64,000 nt of DNA from Methylomicrobium lacus_A (GCF_041897535.1 NZ_CP169217.1:434001-498000); one strand, 5' to 3'; positions 35,388 to 44,260 are shown, counted from the first letter of the stretch. Translations and numbers: made by a program. The notes: generated from the letters alone by a model not told the origin.

Positions 35388-36590
35388 CTAACCCGGATTC
35401 GGGACCGCACAAACCACATAAACGGTGTAATCACCAGCGGTCGGAGGATTATTGCCGTTTGACGACGTCCATGACACCCCCCAGCCATTCGGCGTGACCG
35501 AGCCGTCAGTTCCGATTACAGCCTGATTAAATAAGGGTAGGCTCCTTACGACCTGTGCACTGGTTACCGCTGGCGCACCGCCGCCGCCGAATGCGACTTC
35601 GGACCCAACACAATTGGCAGCCACCACAGCGTTATTACCGGGATTAGTTTGCGTGTGATATCTGACCACCACTGTGCCTAAGACGCCTCCGGTAAGGCCA
35701 TTGTCACCCTTTGGACCTGTCGGACCTGTTGCGCCATCCGCACCCGCCGGCCCCTGAGGTCCTGTTGCGCCATCCGCACCCGCCGGCCCCTGAGGTCCTG
35801 TTGCGCCATCCGCACCTACCGGCCCCTGAGGTCCTATTGCGCCATCCGCACCTGCCGGCCCCTGAGGCCCTGTTGCGCCATCCGCACCCGTCGCCCCCTG
35901 AGGTCCTGTTGCGCCATCCGCACCCGTCGCCCCCTGAGGACCTGTTGCGCCATCCGCACCCGTCGCCCCCTGAGGACCTGTTGCACCGGTTGATCCCGTC
36001 GCACCTGCCGCTCCGGTATTATCCCAAATGATCTCCAGTTTCGGCTCATGAGCCGTGGCTTTACCTTCCTTGCTGTCGAGTCGAATATTGAGGTCGTCGC
36101 TGCCTTGCAGTGCAAAACTGACCGCCGTCGCGCCATTTCTCAAGCTTTCTTTGACATAGTCGGTGACATCAAACTCCACCCATTGATAAAGTTGTGGAGT
36201 CGCGTCCCCAATTAGCGCCCCAATGTTCAGGTCGGCATTTTTAATCGTCATCTCACCAACAGTTGTGTTTGACTGAAACAAGCTCAAGGTACCCGTCGTG
36301 CCTTTCCTCTTCGGCACGAACAGCTTTAACTTGGCCTGAGTCAGCGTACCGGTTGGCGCGCCATTCAGACTAAATTTCAGATAACCTGTTTGCGTTGTAC
36401 CGCTCACAAAAATGTATGCGGCCTTGCCAAAATTTTTCTTCACCTGGGCAGATGACACGTAACTGTCGTCAGTCAAGGTGAAGTCCGCCCAAGCAACAGG
36501 CATCGCCGTTAGTGCGGCAACGGTTCCCATCAAGGTTAACGATTTAATCTTATGCTGTTGTTTATGAACGTGATGTTTTTGATTATTCAT
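35388..36590 (-). CDS. Secreted collagen-like repeat protein with DNRLRE-type domain
   Basis: A 400-residue exported protein. A signal-like segment (SLTLMGTVAALTAMPVAWA) is followed by a beta-rich domain with DSYVSSAQVKKNFGKAAYIFVSG, resembling DNRLRE/CBM96-type domains (residues ~37-190). Then come about 36 Gly-X-Y triplets (residues ~193-300), including seven 12-residue GPQGxxGADGAT-type units. A C-terminal ~95-residue domain ends VYVVCAVPNPG. Bacterial collagen-like stalks are often surface or matrix fibres. Upstream DNA is AT-rich. A terminator candidate lies just downstream. Confidence 0.8.
   Translation of the reverse strand: MNNQKHHVHKQQHKIKSLTLMGTVAALTAMPVAWADFTLTDDSYVSSAQVKKNFGKAAYIFVSGTTQTGYLKFSLNGAPTGTLTQAKLKLFVPKRKGTTGTLSLFQSNTTVGEMTIKNADLNIGALIGDATPQLYQWVEFDVTDYVKESLRNGATAVSFALQGSDDLNIRLDSKEGKATAHEPKLEIIWDNTGAAGATGSTGATGPQGATGADGATGPQGATGADGATGPQGATGADGATGPQGPAGADGAIGPQGPVGADGATGPQGPAGADGATGPQGPAGADGATGPTGPKGDNGLTGGVLGTVVVRYHTQTNPGNNAVVAANCVGSEVAFGGGGAPAVTSAQVVRSLPLFNQAVIGTDGSVTPNGWGVSWTSSNGNNPPTAGDYTVYVVCAVPNPG
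35727..35978 (-). repeat. Seven tandem 36-bp repeats encoding GPQGxxGADGAT
   Basis: Seven imperfect 36-bp units in tandem inside the collagen-like gene, each encoding a Gly-Pro-Gln-Gly-type 12-residue unit. Differences are mainly GAT versus GPA or GPV in the second triplet. Copy number at such repeats varies between strains. Confidence 0.9.
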
Positions 36591-36915
36591 GCTGCCCCCT
36601 CATTTATAAAAAGTTAAATTATTCTATCCAATAGAATCAGTTGAACACCGCATTCATGCTTCACGAACTATAAAACCACAGTCATCTTCCTTTTCTCTTC
36701 CTTAAATATATAATGTAGTTACGACAGTTCCTTATTTTAAAAGCCGATCGATGTTTGTGATAAATATAGCAAAGCTTAAAAAACAATTAAGAATTGCCAT
36801 GCTGCAAATTTAAATTTTGAGAACCGTCTCGCAAATTTAAAAAAAACTCAAGCTTACGGGTAAGGAGGGTCGTAAGCCGGCCACAATCAGGATCTGGCGA
36901 TCCAGCAAAAAACGC
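36591..36915. other. AT-rich intergenic region upstream of the collagen-like gene
   Basis: About 325 bases, markedly AT-rich, between the collagen-like gene start and the serS terminator. It should hold the collagen-like gene promoter. I see no gene. Confidence 0.4.
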
Positions 36916-36957
36916 GAAAAAAAAGCGCCGTCAAGAAATGACGGCGCTTTTTATTTT
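36916..36957 (-). terminator. Rho-independent terminator of serS (possibly bidirectional)
   Basis: A strong stem, GCGCCGTCA / TGACGGCGC within 36921-36951, with A-runs on one flank and T-runs on the other. On the minus strand it is followed by TTTTTTTT, about 50 bases after serS. The plus-strand TTTTTATTTT side may also stop transcription from the other direction. Confidence 0.85.
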
Positions 36958-37007
36958 GGACACGCCAAAGGCGTTAGAGAATGGGGAGAAAAATAAGCCT
37001 GTGCAAA

Positions 37008-38282
37008 TTAGTCGATCACGTCGATGCCGCCCATGTAAGGCAGCAAAGCCTCCGGAATCCGGATTCGACCTTCTGCATCCTGGTAATTTTCGAGTACCGC
37101 GATCAAGGTTCTGCCGGCGGCCAAGCCCGAGCCATTCAAGGTATGTACGAGTTCCGGCTTGCCGGTTTCGGGATTGCGCCAGCGGGCCTGCAGGCGGCGC
37201 GCCTGGAAATCCTTGAAATTGCTGCACGAAGAAATTTCGCGGTAAACACCTTGCCCCGGCAGCCAGACTTCGAGGTCGTAGGTCTTCGCGGAAGAAAAGC
37301 CGGTATCGCCGGCGCACAGCAGCATGCGGCGGTACGGCAGGTTCAGTTTTTGCAGAATCGTTTCCGCATGTTGTGTGAGTTCCTCATGCGCCCGCGCCGA
37401 ATCTTCCGGCCTGACGATCTGCACGATCTCGACCTTCTCGAACTGATGCTGACGGATCATGCCGCGCACGTCGCGGCCGTAGGCTCCGGCCTCGCTACGG
37501 AAACACGGGCTGTGGCAGACCATCTTCAACGGCAGGTCTTTCGTATCAAGGATCACGTCGCGAACGATATTGGTGACCGGCACTTCCGCAGTCGGAATCA
37601 GGTATAAAGGGGGATTATCGCCGGCCTTGAACAAATCGGCCTCGAACTTCGGCAACTGGCCGGTGCCGCGCAAACTGTCCGCGTTGACCAGATACGGCAC
37701 ATAGGTCTCGCTGTAGCCGTGCTCGCCGGTATGAGTATCAAGCATCAGCTGGATGATCGCCCGTTGCAACCGGGCCAGCGCGCCGTTCAAGACGACGAAG
37801 CGCGCGCCGCTGAGCTTGGCGCCCAACTCGAAATCCATGCGTTTGTTTCTGGCGCCCAGATCGACATGATCCTTCGGCGTAAAGTCGAACGCGGGCAAGG
37901 TGCCCCAGCGGCTGATTTCGACATTGCTGTCTTCGTTCTTGCCTTCCGGCACATCGATGTCGAGAATGTTCGGGATATACTCCAGCAGCGCGGTGATCGC
38001 TGTCTGAATCTCGGCCAGTTCGGTTTCGGCCTGTTTCAACTGATCGCCGAGATGCTGGACCTGATCCATCAAGGGTTGAATGTCCTCGCCCTTGGCCTTG
38101 GCCTGCCCTATCGCCTTCGAACGGCTGTTGCGCTCGTTTTGCAGTTCCTGCGTTTTGACCTGCACGTCTTTTCGGCGGTTTTCGAGGTCGGCATAAGCCT
38201 GCTTGTCGAAAGCAAAGCCGCGTCTTGCCAATTGCTCGGCGACATAATCGAGTTCGGTTCTAAATAACTTGGGGTCTAACAT
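37008..38282 (-). CDS. serS: Seryl-tRNA synthetase
   Basis: A 424-residue class II synthetase. The N-terminal ~110 residues form the tRNA-binding coiled coil (DVQVKTQELQNERNSRSKAIG). Motif 2 (PCFRSEAGAYGRDVRGMIRQHQF) and motif 3 (NGSGLAAGRTLIAVLENYQ) are intact. It charges tRNA-Ser and tRNA-Sec. Upstream on the same strand lie DUF190, crcB and orn, a gene order related to the crcB-serS pairs known in gammaproteobacteria. A strong terminator follows. Confidence 0.96.
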   Translation of the reverse strand: MLDPKLFRTELDYVAEQLARRGFAFDKQAYADLENRRKDVQVKTQELQNERNSRSKAIGQAKAKGEDIQPLMDQVQHLGDQLKQAETELAEIQTAITALLEYIPNILDIDVPEGKNEDSNVEISRWGTLPAFDFTPKDHVDLGARNKRMDFELGAKLSGARFVVLNGALARLQRAIIQLMLDTHTGEHGYSETYVPYLVNADSLRGTGQLPKFEADLFKAGDNPPLYLIPTAEVPVTNIVRDVILDTKDLPLKMVCHSPCFRSEAGAYGRDVRGMIRQHQFEKVEIVQIVRPEDSARAHEELTQHAETILQKLNLPYRRMLLCAGDTGFSSAKTYDLEVWLPGQGVYREISSCSNFKDFQARRLQARWRNPETGKPELVHTLNGSGLAAGRTLIAVLENYQDAEGRIRIPEALLPYMGGIDVID

Positions 38283-38316
38283 GATGAATACGTTACTATT
38301 AATATCAAGAAAAAAT

Positions 38317-38625
38317 CTAGTCTAAATGCGCCTGGGCCGGCCAACTGACGATATGCTCGAAATGCAGTTCGGCCTGCAAGGCGGCGATCGCCTGCATGAC
38401 CCTGTCCGGCTCGTCATAGAACTCCAGTATCAACGGCAGTTCGAGCGATAAATCGACCAGCGACGAGGTATGGATTTCGCGCGAGGTGCCCATGCCCTCG
38501 ATGCCGCGAAACACGGTCGCGCCCAGAATTTTCTGCCGGTCGCGCAACAGGTTCAGCGCCTTTTCGATGCGCATGTCGCCTTCCAGCACGTAAACTCTGG
38601 CAAGCATTATCGGTTTGATGCTCAT
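38317..38625 (-). CDS. DUF190 domain protein
   Basis: A 102-residue protein of the DUF190 family: GIEGMGTSREIHTSSLVDLSLELPLILEFYDEPDRV is the family core with a ferredoxin-like PII-type fold. DUF190 genes are commonly beside crcB. Here the ATG overlaps the crcB stop (ATGA), so they are co-translated. A regulatory or accessory role in fluoride export is inferred from this link. Confidence 0.85.
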   Translation of the reverse strand: MSIKPIMLARVYVLEGDMRIEKALNLLRDRQKILGATVFRGIEGMGTSREIHTSSLVDLSLELPLILEFYDEPDRVMQAIAALQAELHFEHIVSWPAQAHLD

Positions 38626-39329
38626 ATCCGTTCACCCGCGCTCAGGCCGAGCCATAACAACAATAAACACAACAAGCCGTTGCCGGCAAACACGCCCACG
38701 ATCAGATTCAAATGGGTCTCCAGCGCAAAGCCATGCTCAAGCAGGTATAGCACCACATAGAGACCCGACAAGGTCAAAAAGACGCCGGCCATGATCACCA
38801 TCATCGCGGCGCGGTATTCGACCGCGATCTCGACGCGCTGCAACAGGATCGCGGCGACGATGCCGATCAGGAATGCGACCAGCGCATTCGCGAGCATGAT
38901 CGCATAAGGAAACGCGCCGTCCTGCCAATGGATCATCCCGGCCGAATAATAATAGAGCGACCTGCCGGCTAAAAGACCAAGCCAGACCGCCAACAAACAG
39001 GCGCCTACGCTGAGTGCGATATTGATCGCGGCCTTCGACAGTGCGCCCTGTTCGATCAGATAAATCGTTTCGAGTGAAAAACTCGAAAAGGTCGTAAAGC
39101 CGCCGAGAAAGCCGACCAGGATCGCGGCGCGGTATTCGAGCGCGAACGTGACCTTTTGCAGAATCAAGGCTTCGGCCAACAGGCCGATCAAAAAGGAACC
39201 GATCACATTCACGGCCAGCGTGCCGAAAGGAAAGCCCCGCCCCAGCCACTGGTAAACGCCGCTCGATACCAGAAAACGCACTACCGAGCCGCAGGCGCCG
39301 CCGAGTGCAATCACGATCAACTGATTCAT
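38622..39329 (-). CDS. crcB: Fused double CrcB/Fluc fluoride channel
   Basis: A 235-residue protein made of two CrcB-type halves. Residues ~1-115 are a canonical half: LGGACGSVVRFLVS, FPFGTLAVNVIGSFLIGLL and GFLGGFTTFSSFSLE, the pore motifs of fluoride channels. Residues ~130-235 repeat the helices (FPYAIMLANALVAFLIGIVAA, MVIMAGVFLTLSGLYVV), but the TTFSSFSLE-like pore motif and the GGxxG start are gone. Single Fluc proteins are ~125 residues and dimerise; this one is an internal dimer with one degenerate half. It overlaps DUF190 by 4 bases. Confidence 0.88.
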   Translation of the reverse strand: MNQLIVIALGGACGSVVRFLVSSGVYQWLGRGFPFGTLAVNVIGSFLIGLLAEALILQKVTFALEYRAAILVGFLGGFTTFSSFSLETIYLIEQGALSKAAINIALSVGACLLAVWLGLLAGRSLYYYSAGMIHWQDGAFPYAIMLANALVAFLIGIVAAILLQRVEIAVEYRAAMMVIMAGVFLTLSGLYVVLYLLEHGFALETHLNLIVGVFAGNGLLCLLLLWLGLSAGERI

Positions 39330-39338
39330 GTGAACGGC

Positions 39339-39908
39339 TTATGACCCGCGCTTGGCCGCAAATTGGGGCGCGATGAAATGCTCCCGGTAATATTGGAGTT
39401 CGTCGATCGATTCTTTGATGTCGTCCAGGGCGCGGTGCGAGGATACCTTGTTGAAGCCGTCCTTGATTTCCGGCGCCCAGCGCGCCGCCAATTCTTTCAG
39501 CGTCGAAACATCGATGCTGCGGTAATGGAAAAAAGCTTCCAGCTTCGGCATGTAGCGGACCAGGAAACGCCGATCCTGCCCTATCGTATTGCCGCACATC
39601 GGCGAGGTCCTTTCGGGAACCCATTGTCGCAAAAATTCGAGCGTCTGCCGTTCGGCTTCCGCCGTATCGATTTCGGAGACCCTTACACGATCGATCAAAC
39701 CGGATTGGCCGTGATGTTGCTGATTCCAATCGTCCATCTCCGCCAGCACCGCATCGGGCTGATGCACGGCCAGCACCGGTCCCTGCGCCAATATCACCAG
39801 ATCCTTGTCGGTGACGATCGTCGCAATCTCGATAATCACATCCCGGTCAGGATTTAATCCGGTCATTTCGAGGTCAATCCAGATAAGACGATCCGAATCC
39901 AGTGCCAT
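39339..39908 (-). CDS. orn: Oligoribonuclease
   Basis: A 189-residue DEDDh exonuclease: IWIDLEMTGLNPDRDVIIEIA holds the first Asp-Glu pair, and SSHRALDDIKESI the final His and Asp. It degrades 2-5 nt RNAs and pGpG to mononucleotides. The crcB start lies 9 bases downstream, so the genes may share a transcript. The divergent M48 protease gene is 98 bases upstream. Confidence 0.96.
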   Translation of the reverse strand: MALDSDRLIWIDLEMTGLNPDRDVIIEIATIVTDKDLVILAQGPVLAVHQPDAVLAEMDDWNQQHHGQSGLIDRVRVSEIDTAEAERQTLEFLRQWVPERTSPMCGNTIGQDRRFLVRYMPKLEAFFHYRSIDVSTLKELAARWAPEIKDGFNKVSSHRALDDIKESIDELQYYREHFIAPQFAAKRGS

Positions 39909-40006
39909 TTAATATCGCTCCATTATGTTCATAAAGTTCCGATTAGTGTAGCATTGGCGAATCTCAATGGCTATTTCTTAAAAGCTTCGATTATAACCAG
40001 ATATCC

Positions 40007-41257
40007 ATGAACATTTTTACCGTTATTTTCATCATCGCGCTGATTATTTCCTACTCGCTGCAATTCTGGCTGTCCAGACGCCAGGCCGCTTACGTGCTGG
40101 CGCACCGCGGCGAAGTCCCCGCGGCTTTCGCGAAGTCGGTGCCGCTGGCAGCGCACCAAAAGGCGGCAGACTATACGATTGCGAAAGGCAAACTCGGCGA
40201 CATCGACGGCATCTTCGGACTCGTCGTCCTGTTACTGCTGACCCTCGGCGGCGGCATCAATCTCGCGTTCACCTTCTGGTCCTCGGTTATCGAATCTTCA
40301 ATCCTCTCCGGGGTCGCGGCGATCGCAACGATCTTTCTGGTGATGACCCTCCTGGAACTGCCGACCAGCCTGTATCAAACCTTCGTGATCGAAGAAAAAT
40401 TCGGCTTCAACAAAAGTACTCTCAAACAGTTTTTCCAGGATCATGCGCTGCAGCTGGCGTTGGGCGCGGCGATCGGCATGCCGCTGTTGGCATTGATTTT
40501 GTGGGTGATGGACAATGTCGGCCCTCTTTGGTGGCTCTGGGCCTGGGCGATCATGATGAGCTTTTCCCTGCTGATGAGCTGGCTGTTTCCGACCCTGATC
40601 GCGCCGTTGTTCAACAAATTCACGCCGATGGAAGACGGCTCCTTGAAAACACGGATCCAAAAACTGTTGGATCGCTGCGGCTTCAGCAGCCAGGGCATTT
40701 TCGTGATGGACGGATCCAAACGCTCCGGCCACGGCAATGCCTATTTCACCGGCCTCGGCAACAACAAACGGATCGTGTTTTTCGACACCCTGATCAAATC
40801 GCTAGACGATGAAGAACTCGAAGCGGTGCTGGCCCATGAACTGGGGCATTTCAAATGCAAGCATGTGATCAAGATGCTGGTCGCCACTTCGGTGATGAGC
40901 CTGATCAGCCTCGGCATCCTCGGCTGGCTGATCGATCAATCCTGGTTTTATACCGGCCTCGGCGTACAGCAGCCTTCGCATGCCGCCGCCTTGTTGCTGT
41001 TCATGCTGGTTTCGCCGGCATTCACCTTTTTCATGCAGCCGATCAGCGCCTTTTTCCAACGCAAGTTTGAGTTTGAAGCGGACAGCTTCGCGTCCGAGCA
41101 TGCGCAGGCGGCCAAAATGATCAGCGGCCTGGTCAAACTGTATGAAGAAAACGCCAGCACGCTGACTCCCGATCCCTTGTATTCGGCTTTTCATTACAGC
41201 CATCCGCCGGCAGCGATCCGCATAGCGCACCTGGAAGCGAAAATGGCGGCCGAGTAG
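40007..41257 (+). CDS. M48 family membrane metalloprotease
   Basis: A 416-residue polytopic membrane protein of the Ste24-type M48 family. The zinc motif LAHELGHFKCKH lies near residue 276, with the third ligand in FEADSFASEHA. Several helices precede and follow. The family cleaves membrane or prenyl-type substrates and, in bacteria, aids membrane-protein quality control. The stop codon shares one base with the GTG start of rsgA, indicating a two-gene operon. Confidence 0.88.
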   Translation: MNIFTVIFIIALIISYSLQFWLSRRQAAYVLAHRGEVPAAFAKSVPLAAHQKAADYTIAKGKLGDIDGIFGLVVLLLLTLGGGINLAFTFWSSVIESSILSGVAAIATIFLVMTLLELPTSLYQTFVIEEKFGFNKSTLKQFFQDHALQLALGAAIGMPLLALILWVMDNVGPLWWLWAWAIMMSFSLLMSWLFPTLIAPLFNKFTPMEDGSLKTRIQKLLDRCGFSSQGIFVMDGSKRSGHGNAYFTGLGNNKRIVFFDTLIKSLDDEELEAVLAHELGHFKCKHVIKMLVATSVMSLISLGILGWLIDQSWFYTGLGVQQPSHAAALLLFMLVSPAFTFFMQPISAFFQRKFEFEADSFASEHAQAAKMISGLVKLYEENASTLTPDPLYSAFHYSHPPAAIRIAHLEAKMAAE

Positions 41258-42141
41258 TGTCTGAGCTCAAAGAAGGCCTGGCGGTAGCCCATTTAGGCCA
41301 GGGCATCGCGGTCGAGCATCGCGGCCAGATCGTTCTCTGCCAAACCTTAAGAAAACTGGATACGGTCGCGGTCGGAGACAAAGTGCTCTGGTCCGAGGCC
41401 GGCCCCGGCCAGGGCCGCATCGAGCAGATTCTGCCCCGGCACTCGCTGTTGATGCGCCCGGCCCGGAACGGCAAAACCCGGCCGGTCGCGGCGAATATCG
41501 ATACGGTGATGGTGATTTTTGCGATGGAGCCGCATTACGACTGCCTGTTGATCGATCAATATCTGGCGATATGCGAAAACAGCAAGTTCAAGGCGGCGCT
41601 GGTTCTGAACAAGGCCGACCTGGCACTGACGGAGGAGGCGGAACATGATCTTTCGGTGTATGTCGCGCTGGGCTATCCCTTATTCAAGGTCAGTGCGAAG
41701 ACCGGGCTGGGCATGGATCAGTTAAAACAGGCGTTACAGCATCAGGTCAGCATCTTTACCGGCCAGTCCGGCGTCGGCAAATCCTCGCTGACCAACGTGT
41801 TCATCCCGGACAAGGACATCAAGATCAACACGATTTCTGCATCCGCAAAACTCGGCCGCCACACGACCACCGCCGCGACCTTGTATCATCTGAAGGAAGG
41901 GGGCGATCTGATCGACAGCCCCGGCGTCGCGATTTTCGGACTGGCGGATTTATCCGCAAGCGAACTGGCTTATGGCTACCGGGAATTCAGGCCGTTTATC
42001 GGCCACTGCCAGTTTAACGATTGCCGGCACGAACAGGACAAGGGCTGCGCGATACGGGCGGCGGTCGAAAATGGTACAATAGCCGCCTCCCGTTACCAGC
42101 GTTTTCTGAAACTTAAAGAAAAAATTCCGTTAAAGCATTAA
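41257..42141 (+). CDS. rsgA: Ribosome small-subunit biogenesis GTPase RsgA
   Basis: A 294-residue circularly permuted GTPase. An OB-fold (VGDKVLWSEAGPGQGRIEQILPR) is followed by the G4 motif NKADLAL, the P-loop GQSGVGKSSL, DSPGV, and the zinc Cys knuckle CQFNDCRHEQDKGC. It checks and matures the 30S subunit. The GTG start overlaps the M48 stop by one base. Confidence 0.94.
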   Translation: MSELKEGLAVAHLGQGIAVEHRGQIVLCQTLRKLDTVAVGDKVLWSEAGPGQGRIEQILPRHSLLMRPARNGKTRPVAANIDTVMVIFAMEPHYDCLLIDQYLAICENSKFKAALVLNKADLALTEEAEHDLSVYVALGYPLFKVSAKTGLGMDQLKQALQHQVSIFTGQSGVGKSSLTNVFIPDKDIKINTISASAKLGRHTTTAATLYHLKEGGDLIDSPGVAIFGLADLSASELAYGYREFRPFIGHCQFNDCRHEQDKGCAIRAAVENGTIAASRYQRFLKLKEKIPLKH

Positions 42142-42408
42142 CTAATCTTTCGGACAGCCTTCCAGCTTGTAAATCGCATAGCCTCTCTCGTCGATCTGCC
42201 GTCGCAGTTCGGCCGGTGCTTCGGCGCTATGACAAAAGTAGCAAGTCTCCTGGGTAACCACCGCGTCGGCATGACCGATGCTTTCGAGCCAATGCCTGGC
42301 GCATTGCAGCGCTTTTTGCGGGTCCTGCTCGTCGATGACCACATCGAAATGCATGATGCCGCCTTTGGTTTTTTTCGCATAAGTGTCAAATACGTGTGAA
42401 ATGCTCAT
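42142..42408 (-). CDS. DUF2024 family protein
   Basis: An 88-residue protein: ISHVFDTYAKKTKGGIMHFDVVIDEQD, then TQETCYFCHSAEAPAELRRQI and YAIYKLEGCP match DUF2024. A CxxC pair (CYFC) is present. Function is unknown. It converges on rsgA, whose 3' end abuts its stop. The start at 42408 (MSISHVF) matches the family length. Confidence 0.8.
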   Translation of the reverse strand: MSISHVFDTYAKKTKGGIMHFDVVIDEQDPQKALQCARHWLESIGHADAVVTQETCYFCHSAEAPAELRRQIDERGYAIYKLEGCPKD

Positions 42409-42564
42409 ATGGATTCGATAAAAAACCGGTGGACGGGCCACCGGCGCAACAAGAATGCTTTAATAAAGGATATTGCCTGAAGAATTTACAAGGCTTTACA
42501 AGACAATCGAAGCGCATTTGCCTACTAAAAAATTCCCTTAGGAAAAAAGTTATTTTTTATATAG

Positions 42565-42577
42565 TATCGATTCGATA
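42565..42577. promoter_or_regulatory. 13-bp palindrome TATCGATTCGATA, probable operator of the MarR gene
   Basis: A perfect palindrome at the -35 region of the marR-type gene. An extended -10, TGGTATAAT at 42591-42599, lies about 17 bases downstream. The identical 13-mer recurs at 63876-63888. A dyad overlapping a promoter is the usual site for a MarR-family autoregulator. Binding is inference. Confidence 0.6.
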
Positions 42578-42590
42578 TGCTGCGAGATTA

Positions 42591-42599
42591 TGGTATAAT
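42591..42599 (+). promoter_or_regulatory. Extended -10 promoter element of the MarR gene
   Basis: TGGTATAAT with a perfect TATAAT hexamer (42594-42599), 36 bases before the gene start, and a weak -35 (TTCGAT) inside the palindrome. Confidence 0.55.
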
Positions 42600-42635
42600 A
42601 CAAATAATGTCAAGAAATTTTAAATTTTAAGCGTG

Positions 42636-43190
42636 ATGGAAAGAATAGCCATATTTGAAGTCATCGAACGCATGTCGGCACTGATCCGTTCCGAGGAACG
42701 CAAAAAATGCACCGAACTCGGTCTGCAGCCAGTCCATTTCCAGGTTCTGGATTATCTTTCGCGCTGCAACCGCTTCAGCGATTCGCCAGCCGCATTGACC
42801 AACTACCTGGGCATGACGCGCGGTACGGTTTCGCAAACCTTGCAGCTGTTGGAAAAAAAGGGCTACATCAGGAAAACCACCGACAGCAACGACCGGCGCA
42901 TGGTGCATCTGAGCCTTCTTAATGAAGGTGAGTCGATGCTGTCCGATGCACGCTCGACCGAATTGTTCAGGGAGGCCTCGACCTTATTGAATGAAGACGC
43001 CGACACCGAAAAAGTCTTCTCGCAAACGCTGCTGGCTTTGCAAAAAGCGCATAAATCGCATACCTTCGGTTTATGCAAGACGTGCAAGTATTTTACCCGC
43101 GAAGCCGACGGCTTTGTTTGCGGCTTGACCAAGGAACAACTCAGCCAGAGCGACAGCGAAAAGATTTGCCAGGAGCATACGGTCAACTAG
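42636..43190 (+). CDS. MarR family regulator with a C-terminal cysteine cluster
   Basis: A 184-residue regulator. The winged helix spans residues ~30-100 (LQPVHFQVLDYLSRC, MTRGTVSQTLQLLEKKGYIRKTTDSNDRRM). The C-terminal ~45 residues carry CKTCKYFTREADGFVCGL and later KICQEH, giving a CxxC...C...C pattern suited to binding zinc or an Fe-S cluster. This tail is unusual for MarR proteins and suggests redox or metal sensing. The ATG at 42636 is preferred over a GTG three bases earlier. Its last 4 bases overlap convergent queG. Confidence 0.85.
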   Translation: MERIAIFEVIERMSALIRSEERKKCTELGLQPVHFQVLDYLSRCNRFSDSPAALTNYLGMTRGTVSQTLQLLEKKGYIRKTTDSNDRRMVHLSLLNEGESMLSDARSTELFREASTLLNEDADTEKVFSQTLLALQKAHKSHTFGLCKTCKYFTREADGFVCGLTKEQLSQSDSEKICQEHTVN

Positions 43191-44260
43191 CATTCCGATT
43201 GTCTGGCTAAAGCCCATCCCACATGCTCTTTGACCAGTTCGGACGCGTGTTCGAGCTTCGCCGTCAAGGCGGAGATAATTTCCGGTGAATGGCGCGCATT
43301 GCCGAGCGCGACCGCGATGTTTCTGAGCCAGCGCTCATGTCCTATCCTTCTGATCGCCGAGCCCTCGGTCTTGGTCAAGAAAGTCTGTTCATCCCAAGCG
43401 AACACATCGAGTAATTGCTGCGTATTCAGCCTATGCCGCGGCTTGAAGTCACCTTCAGCGGTTAATTTGGCAAATCGGTTCCACGGGCAGACCAATTGGC
43501 AGTCATCGCAGCCGTAAATGCGGTTGCCAAGCAAAGGCCGCAACGCTTCGGGGATAGCCCCATGCAGTTCAATCGTCAGATACGATACGCAACGGCGCGC
43601 ATCGACCTGGAAAGGGGCCACGATCGCCTGGGTTGGACAAACGCTCAGGCAGGCGGCGCAGGAACCACAATGCGCCGTGGCCGGCGCATCGATCGGCAAC
43701 GGCAGATCGGTGTAGATTTCACCCAGAAAAAACCAGGAACCGGCTTTGCGGTTGATCAGATTGGAATGCTTGCCGATCCAGCCGAGCCCCGCTTTTTCGG
43801 CCAGCGCCTTTTCGAGCACCGGCGCACTGTCGACGAAGGCGCGATAGCCGAAGGGGCCGATTTCAACCTGGATCTTGTCGGCCAATTTTTGCAGGCGATG
43901 ACGGATCAGTTTGTGATAATCGCGGCCGAGCGCGTAGCGTGAGACATATGCCGCGCTCGGATCGGCAAGATTTTTATCCATCGCGGCGGCGGGCTCCGGC
44001 AAATAATCCATCCGTACCGAGATGACGCGTAACGTACCCGGCTGCAAGAGGTCCGGTCGGCTGCGCTTGAGCCCATGCCGCTGCATGTAGTCCATTTCGC
44101 CATGAAAATTTTTGCTAAGCCAGGCATGCAAATGCTGCTCTGCCTGGCGCAAATCGGTGTCGGCGATGCCGACCTGCTGGAAACCCAACTCCAGCCCGCA
44201 TTGTTTGATACGCGCGGCCAGTCGCTGCATTTCCTCGCTCTGAGCGGCTGACAGCATCAT
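43187..44260 (-). CDS. queG: Epoxyqueuosine reductase
   Basis: A 357-residue enzyme with two 4Fe-4S clusters: CGSCAACLSVCP and the second CDDCQLVCPWN. RYALGRDYHKLIRHRLQKLAD and GWIGKHSNLI are family motifs. It makes queuosine from epoxyqueuosine in tRNA with cobalamin as cofactor, which links it to the B12 operon here. The longest frame starts at a TTG (44293) inside the ftsH terminator, so I prefer the tandem ATGs at 44260/44257. The C-terminal HEAT-like domain is present. Confidence 0.93.
   Translation of the reverse strand: MMLSAAQSEEMQRLAARIKQCGLELGFQQVGIADTDLRQAEQHLHAWLSKNFHGEMDYMQRHGLKRSRPDLLQPGTLRVISVRMDYLPEPAAAMDKNLADPSAAYVSRYALGRDYHKLIRHRLQKLADKIQVEIGPFGYRAFVDSAPVLEKALAEKAGLGWIGKHSNLINRKAGSWFFLGEIYTDLPLPIDAPATAHCGSCAACLSVCPTQAIVAPFQVDARRCVSYLTIELHGAIPEALRPLLGNRIYGCDDCQLVCPWNRFAKLTAEGDFKPRHRLNTQQLLDVFAWDEQTFLTKTEGSAIRRIGHERWLRNIAVALGNARHSPEIISALTAKLEHASELVKEHVGWALARQSEC

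Noticed and set aside
35727..35978. 36-bp regular repeats that could be mistaken for a CRISPR array
   Set aside because: The repeats are contiguous with no spacers and encode Gly-X-Y units in an intact gene.
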